From: Flexivirga aerilata
Lineage (GTDB): Bacteria > Actinomycetota > Actinomycetes > Actinomycetales > Dermatophilaceae
Reading direction: 5' to 3'
Length of the DNA stretch: 64,000 bases
Assembly: GCF_013002715.1 (NCBI RefSeq)
Contig: NZ_JABENB010000001.1
Location: 1,488,001-1,552,000 of the forward strand
This document shows positions 60,869-64,000 of the stretch, in pieces. The stretch's first letter is position 1; every line of letters begins with the position of its first letter. A program made the translations under genes and the position numbers. The notes under the pieces are model-generated. The model was not told the origin of the DNA. It did no database searches and saw only the letters and a program-made list of their open reading frames with translations.

Positions 60869-61312
60869 GTGACGAACGTCGTACGACGGCTGCGAGAGGC
60901 GGCCGGGCTGAGCCAAGCAGAGCTGGCTGCCCGGTCGGGAGTTGCGCAGCCCAACATCGCGGCCTATGAGGCCGGCAGGCGCAGCGCCTCTGCCGCCATG
61001 TTGGAGCGGCTGCACCGGGCCGCTCGTCCGCTTCCGCACGAGGCCTTGGCCGCACACAGGCGTGAGCTGGTGACTCTGGCCGAGTCCTTCGGACTCACTA
61101 ACCTACGCGTCTTCGGATCTGTCGTGCGCGGCACCGACGGGCCGGGAAGTGATCTCGACATCCTGGTTGCACGCTCTCCCGGCGTGGGTCTGATGGCGTT
61201 GGCCGAGTTCACCGAAAGGGCTACGGAACTGCTCGGAGTCGAGGTCGACGTGGTGACCGATGGCGGCCTGCGCGCCGACCACGAGTTGCTGACCACGGCC
61301 GTTGCCGTATGA
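60869..61312 (+). CDS. MNT-type nucleotidyltransferase antitoxin with N-terminal XRE domain
   Basis: 147 residues. Residues about 4-50 are an XRE helix-turn-helix (VVRRLREAAGLSQAELAARS, GVAQPNIAAYEAGRR). Residues about 75-147 are a minimal nucleotidyltransferase with RVFGSVVRGTDGPGSDLDIL. In HEPN-MNT systems this enzyme AMPylates and silences the HEPN toxin; the fused HTH would also repress the operon. GTG start; the stop overlaps the toxin ATG (ATGA). Confidence 0.88.
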   Translation: MTNVVRRLREAAGLSQAELAARSGVAQPNIAAYEAGRRSASAAMLERLHRAARPLPHEALAAHRRELVTLAESFGLTNLRVFGSVVRGTDGPGSDLDILVARSPGVGLMALAEFTERATELLGVEVDVVTDGGLRADHELLTTAVAV

Positions 61313-61650
61313 CGCCTCGGGACGCAGCGGCGTTGCGAGAGATCGCGCGCCTGTGCGATGTCGGCGCTGGTTTGGTGGCTCGTGGTCATGAATGGTATGT
61401 CGGCGACCCCGACAACGTGCCGGGCTTGGCGGCGGAGTCGTTGATCATCAAGATCGGTGAAAACGTCGCCCGCTTGGGAGCTGACACGACCGACCGACAC
61501 CCCGAGGTGCCTTGGTCTCGCATGAAGCGCATGCGCGATCGCTTGGCGCATCACTACGAAGGGACGGACTATGGAGCCGTCTGGGCCACACTGGTAGGTG
61601 ATCTGCCGACGATCAAGCGCTATATCGAGTCATTGGACCACCTTGAGTGA
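61309..61650 (+). CDS. HEPN-domain (DUF86) ribonuclease toxin
   Basis: 113 residues, all helical. The catalytic HEPN motif R-x4-H is in MRDRLAHHYEGTDY. SLIIKIGENVARLG and AVWATLVGDLPTIKRYIESL complete the DUF86 pattern. The nearby Tyr in HHY is the residue type AMPylated by MNT partners. Translation coupled to the MNT gene. Confidence 0.88.
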   Translation: MTPRDAAALREIARLCDVGAGLVARGHEWYVGDPDNVPGLAAESLIIKIGENVARLGADTTDRHPEVPWSRMKRMRDRLAHHYEGTDYGAVWATLVGDLPTIKRYIESLDHLE

Positions 61651-61672
61651 TGCCAGAGGTGGTTCGGCTACG

Positions 61673-61702
61673 GGACGTGGAGAGTTCCGGTTCAACGCCT
61701 AG
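61673..61702 (+). repeat. Degraded second copy of the ychF 3' end
   Basis: GGACGTGGAGAGTTCCGGTT then CAACGCCTAG. It matches the end of ychF with one missing base and lies 23 bases after the HEPN stop. With the original copy it brackets the toxin-antitoxin island. Confidence 0.6.
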
Positions 61703-61713
61703 CGGGGGAGGCC

Positions 61714-61833
61714 GGCGCCCAAACCCTGCGCACGCCGGTCGCCGACGGCTTCGTGGCTCGGGAGGCGCAGCCGGTGGTGCCGCCGCTGGTTGAATACTTA
61801 CTGACGCCCCGCGGGCTGAGCGGCCCGCGCTGA
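61714..61833 (+). pseudogene. Remnant of an HxlR-family regulator
   Basis: The frame from 61714 to the TGA at 61831-61833 reads GAQTLRTPVADGFVAREAQP then VVPPLVEYLLTPRGLSGPR. It matches the wing region of HxlR proteins (TLRxLxxDGLVxR...VPPxVEYxLTxxG). Only the C-terminal wing is left and no start is near. The rest of the 61651-61867 gap shows only the ychF-tail copy. Confidence 0.6.
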
Positions 61834-61867
61834 ATCGACGCTCATCGACCGGCGGATCGCCCGCGGG

Positions 61868-62545
61868 TCAGCCCGGTTTCGACCAGGCGATCGTATGGCG
61901 GAAGCCGAGTCGGTGGCGCAGCTGCGCGCCCGGCATGACGTCAGCCAGTGCCGACCGCAACTCGCCGAACGTCACCTGCGGGTCGCGCACCGGAAACGGC
62001 TCCCGGTCAGGAGGCTCCGGCGCGGCCCAGGGATGCTGCGCAAAGCCGATGATCGGGTTGGTCACCATCGACGCGACCTCCCAGGCGTGGTCGTTGAACG
62101 TTTCGGGGCGGGCTAGGCCGACGCACGCGAATCTGCCTGCGGGGCGCAGGATTTCGTGCACCTGCAGCAGCGCCGTGCGGAGGTCGAGGTGGTGCAGGAC
62201 TGCGATCATCGTCACGAGGTCGGCGCTTTCGGCCGGCATGTCGTCAAGTTGCGTCGCGTCGACCGTGACGTTGGGCAGACCCGCGCACCGTGCCGCGCTG
62301 ACCCGGCGCATCTCGGCGTCGGCGTCGGTCCCGTGCACGCGCTCGAAGCGCTCGGCGAGCACGGCGAGGAGTTCACCGCGGCCGCACCCGACGTCCAGCG
62401 CATCCGCACGGTGATCAGGCAACTGTGTGGTGATCCAGGTGTGGAAAACGTCGTTGTGGCTCCACGGGTGCCGATCATTCATTCGGCGCAGTGCGTTCGC
62501 CGCCCACGCGCCGTGGCGCGAACCAGATATCGCTCGAATCACCAT
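61868..62545 (-). CDS. Class I SAM-dependent methyltransferase
   Basis: 225 residues. SAM-binding motif I is [19 protein letters not shown], followed by the acidic GTDAD and the post-I segment [20 protein letters not shown]. Methyltransf_11/25 type; substrate unknown. ATG 62545 lies 15 bases after the VOC gene stop. Confidence 0.88.
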   Translation of the reverse strand: MVIRAISGSRHGAWAANALRRMNDRHPWSHNDVFHTWITTQLPDHRADALDVGCGRGELLAVLAERFERVHGTDADAEMRRVSAARCAGLPNVTVDATQLDDMPAESADLVTMIAVLHHLDLRTALLQVHEILRPAGRFACVGLARPETFNDHAWEVASMVTNPIIGFAQHPWAAPEPPDREPFPVRDPQVTFGELRSALADVMPGAQLRHRLGFRHTIAWSKPG

Positions 62546-62560
62546 GATCTGTAGGCGATT

Positions 62561-62998
62561 TCAGCGCAATGCCTCGGCCAGCCCGACGAGAATGCCCTCG
62601 GGTCCACGGACGTAACAGAGCCGGTAGACGTCCTCGAATTGGACGACCTCGGTGCTGACCAGCTCTGCGCCATACGGCTCGATGCGGGCGAGCGCGGCGT
62701 CCAGGTCGTCGAGCTCGAACATCACCCGCAGGTAGCCCAGCGCGTTGACCGGCGCCCGCCGGTGGTCGGCGACGACGGCCGGCTCGATGAAGCGCGACAG
62801 CTCCAGACGGCTGTGCCCGTCCGGCGTGACCATCATCGCGATCTCGACCTGCTGATCGCCCAATCCCGTTACCCTGCCTGCCCATTCGCCCTCGACCATC
62901 ATCCGGCCCTCGAGCTCGAGCCCGAGCGCGCGGAAGAACTCGACGGTTGCGGTGAGATCCTCGACGACGATGCCGACGTTGTTCATGCGCACTGTCAT
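62561..62998 (-). CDS. VOC (glyoxalase/bleomycin resistance) family protein
   Basis: 145 residues. [20 protein letters not shown] at the N-terminus, repeated beta-alpha-beta units, and [20 protein letters not shown] then [18 protein letters not shown] at the end, with Glu as a likely metal ligand. ATG 62998 is preferred; ATG 62986 is possible. The preceding NhaA gene frame crosses this gene in another frame. Confidence 0.88.
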   Translation of the reverse strand: MTVRMNNVGIVVEDLTATVEFFRALGLELEGRMMVEGEWAGRVTGLGDQQVEIAMMVTPDGHSRLELSRFIEPAVVADHRRAPVNALGYLRVMFELDDLDAALARIEPYGAELVSTEVVQFEDVYRLCYVRGPEGILVGLAEALR

Positions 62999-64000
62999 GC
63001 CTGCAGCGTATGGCGGCCCGCGCCGACGACCGGCCCGAGGCGCGCAGCTCGGCGGCGAGGGTCGCTGCGTCATACGCCCCGATGTGGCGGCGGTCGCCGA
63101 CGAAGAACGTCGGGGTGCCGTGCGCACCGCTCGCGTCGGCGCTGCGAGCGTCCTCCAGCACCCGGAGCTCGACCTCGGGCGACTGCAGGTCGGCGAGGAA
63201 CTGCTCGACGTCGAGATCGAGTTCGGCGGCGTAGCCGATCAGGTCGTCGGTCGTCAGCTCGTCCTGGTGGGCGAAGAGCAGATCGTGCATCGGCCAGAAC
63301 TTCCCCTGCAGCGACGCGGCCTCCGCTGCGTGTGCGGCCAGCTCGGCGTGCGGGTGCGGCTCGACGAGCGGCAGGTGCCGGAAGACGTAGCGCAGCTCAC
63401 CCGCAAACTCCTCGCGCAGGTCGCGGAGCATGCCCGTGGCGCGGCCGCAGAAGGGGCACTCGAAATCGCCATACTCCACCAATGTGTATGGCGCGTCGAC
63501 GTTTCCGCGGATGTGGTCCCGCTCGGGGTCGACCGGTCTGTCCAGTCTCACCGGCAGGGTCGCGTAGTGGTGCCCGAGCACCCGGCTGGAGACCAGGAAG
63601 ATCAGGCCGCCGACGAGCGCGGCGAAGACGGCGGACAGCAGCACGCCGACCGTGGCGTCGCGGCGCAACTCCTCGGAGTCGAACGCGAGCCCGATGATCA
63701 GCAGGGACACCGTGAAGCCCATGCCGGACATCGCGGCACCACCGAGCACCTGCGACGGGCTGACGCCCTCCGGCAGCCGGCCCCAGTGCAGCCGCACCGC
63801 ACCGATCGCGCCGAAGCCGACACCGACGAGCTTGCCGATGACCAGACCGGCGACGACGCCCCAGGTGACCGGGGAGCGCAGCGCGTCCTGCAGCACCCCA
63901 CCCCGCAGGTCGACGCCCGCGTTGGCCAGCGCGAAGACCGGGACGATCAGGTAGCTCGTCCACGGGTGCATGCGCACCTGCATCCGCTCGTTGACCGACA
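62995..64000 (-). CDS. nhaA: NhaA Na+/H+ antiporter fused to a DsbA/thioredoxin domain, 5' part outside window
   Basis: The visible part starts inside the antiporter: [60 protein letters not shown]. It continues into a DsbA-like domain with active site CPFC in [15 protein letters not shown] and the cis-Pro loop [12 protein letters not shown]. The fusion is a known actinobacterial form. Its frame has no stop where the fold ends; it stays open to 62475 through the VOC gene. A TGA at 62997-62995 in an adjacent frame, overlapping the VOC ATG as ATGA, suggests the natural end and a one-base frameshift, so the 3' coordinate is an estimate. Confidence 0.82.

Noticed and set aside
1364..63495. GTATGACG word as a KOPS or Chi element
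   Set aside because: Both orientations occur about equally along the window, whereas KOPS and Chi are strongly strand-biased.

Overview
The window is high-GC actinobacterial DNA. The run map-infA-rpmJ-rpsM-rpsK-rpsD-rpoA-rplQ with truA, rplM, rpsI and glmM nearby, the sunset-type tail on L17, the 13E12/DUF222-HNH gene, frequent GTG starts and many ATGA/GTGA gene overlaps fit Micrococcales, most likely Dermacoccaceae or a close relative (inference; no rRNA is present). The most striking global property is a short DNA word, GTATGACG and its relatives GTATGGC/GTATGCC (reverse GTCATAC/GCCATAC/GGCATAC). It recurs roughly once per kilobase on both strands, in coding and intergenic DNA, and forces otherwise rare codons (TAT, ATA, GCA).

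Layout. 1-5.1 kb: translation/transcription core (map end, infA, S13, S11, S4, rpoA, L17). A large hairpin and a REP-like palindrome lie before rpoA, and a strong terminator follows rplQ. 5.1-9.1 kb: DUF222-HNH gene and MFS exporter, then truA. 9.1-11.9 kb: two secreted cell-wall hydrolases (CHAP and NlpC/P60) sharing an almost identical 227-bp SH3-like module, plus a membrane-anchored HTH/NBR1-Ig protein. 11.9-14.2 kb: 5-oxoprolinase pxpABC. 14.2-18.5 kb: lipase-like hydrolase, WS/DGAT acyltransferase, ABC-F ATPase. 18.5-20 kb: ECF41 sigma factor with its AhpD-like partner and a matching predicted promoter. 20-22.8 kb: OafA-type acyltransferase and an ArsR-type regulator with its operator. 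23-25.5 kb: rplM-rpsI-glmM.

25.6-36.7 kb is the most interesting metabolic block. Two SAM-IV-type riboswitches diverge around an Rrf2-family (CymR-like) regulator gene. The minus-strand riboswitch leads three overlapping flavin-dependent monooxygenases (LLM class) and a flavin reductase. The plus-strand one leads a polar-amino-acid-type ABC importer, a DUF1684 protein and a fourth LLM enzyme. A shared 25-bp motif lies at both promoters. I read this as a regulon for organosulfur uptake and C-S bond cleavage. A TetR/FMN-reductase pair sits next to it.

36.7-64 kb: Ohr, MOSC protein, SCO6745-family protein, APC permease, beta-carbonic anhydrase and class I fumarase; a sugar ABC importer with a 14-codon coupling ORF; SDR, YbaK, PfkB kinase, GlpX, DUF4245, XseB and XseA; a 51-bp tandem repeat array that leads into an aminoglycoside-phosphotransferase-fold gene; a prolyl-aminopeptidase-like hydrolase, IspH, RmuC, DUF389 and YchF. 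A HEPN-MNT toxin-antitoxin island then sits between the true ychF end and a second copy of the ychF tail, next to an HxlR regulator remnant. A methyltransferase, a VOC protein and the C-terminal half of an NhaA-thioredoxin fusion close the window. I found no rRNA or tRNA gene and no CRISPR array.
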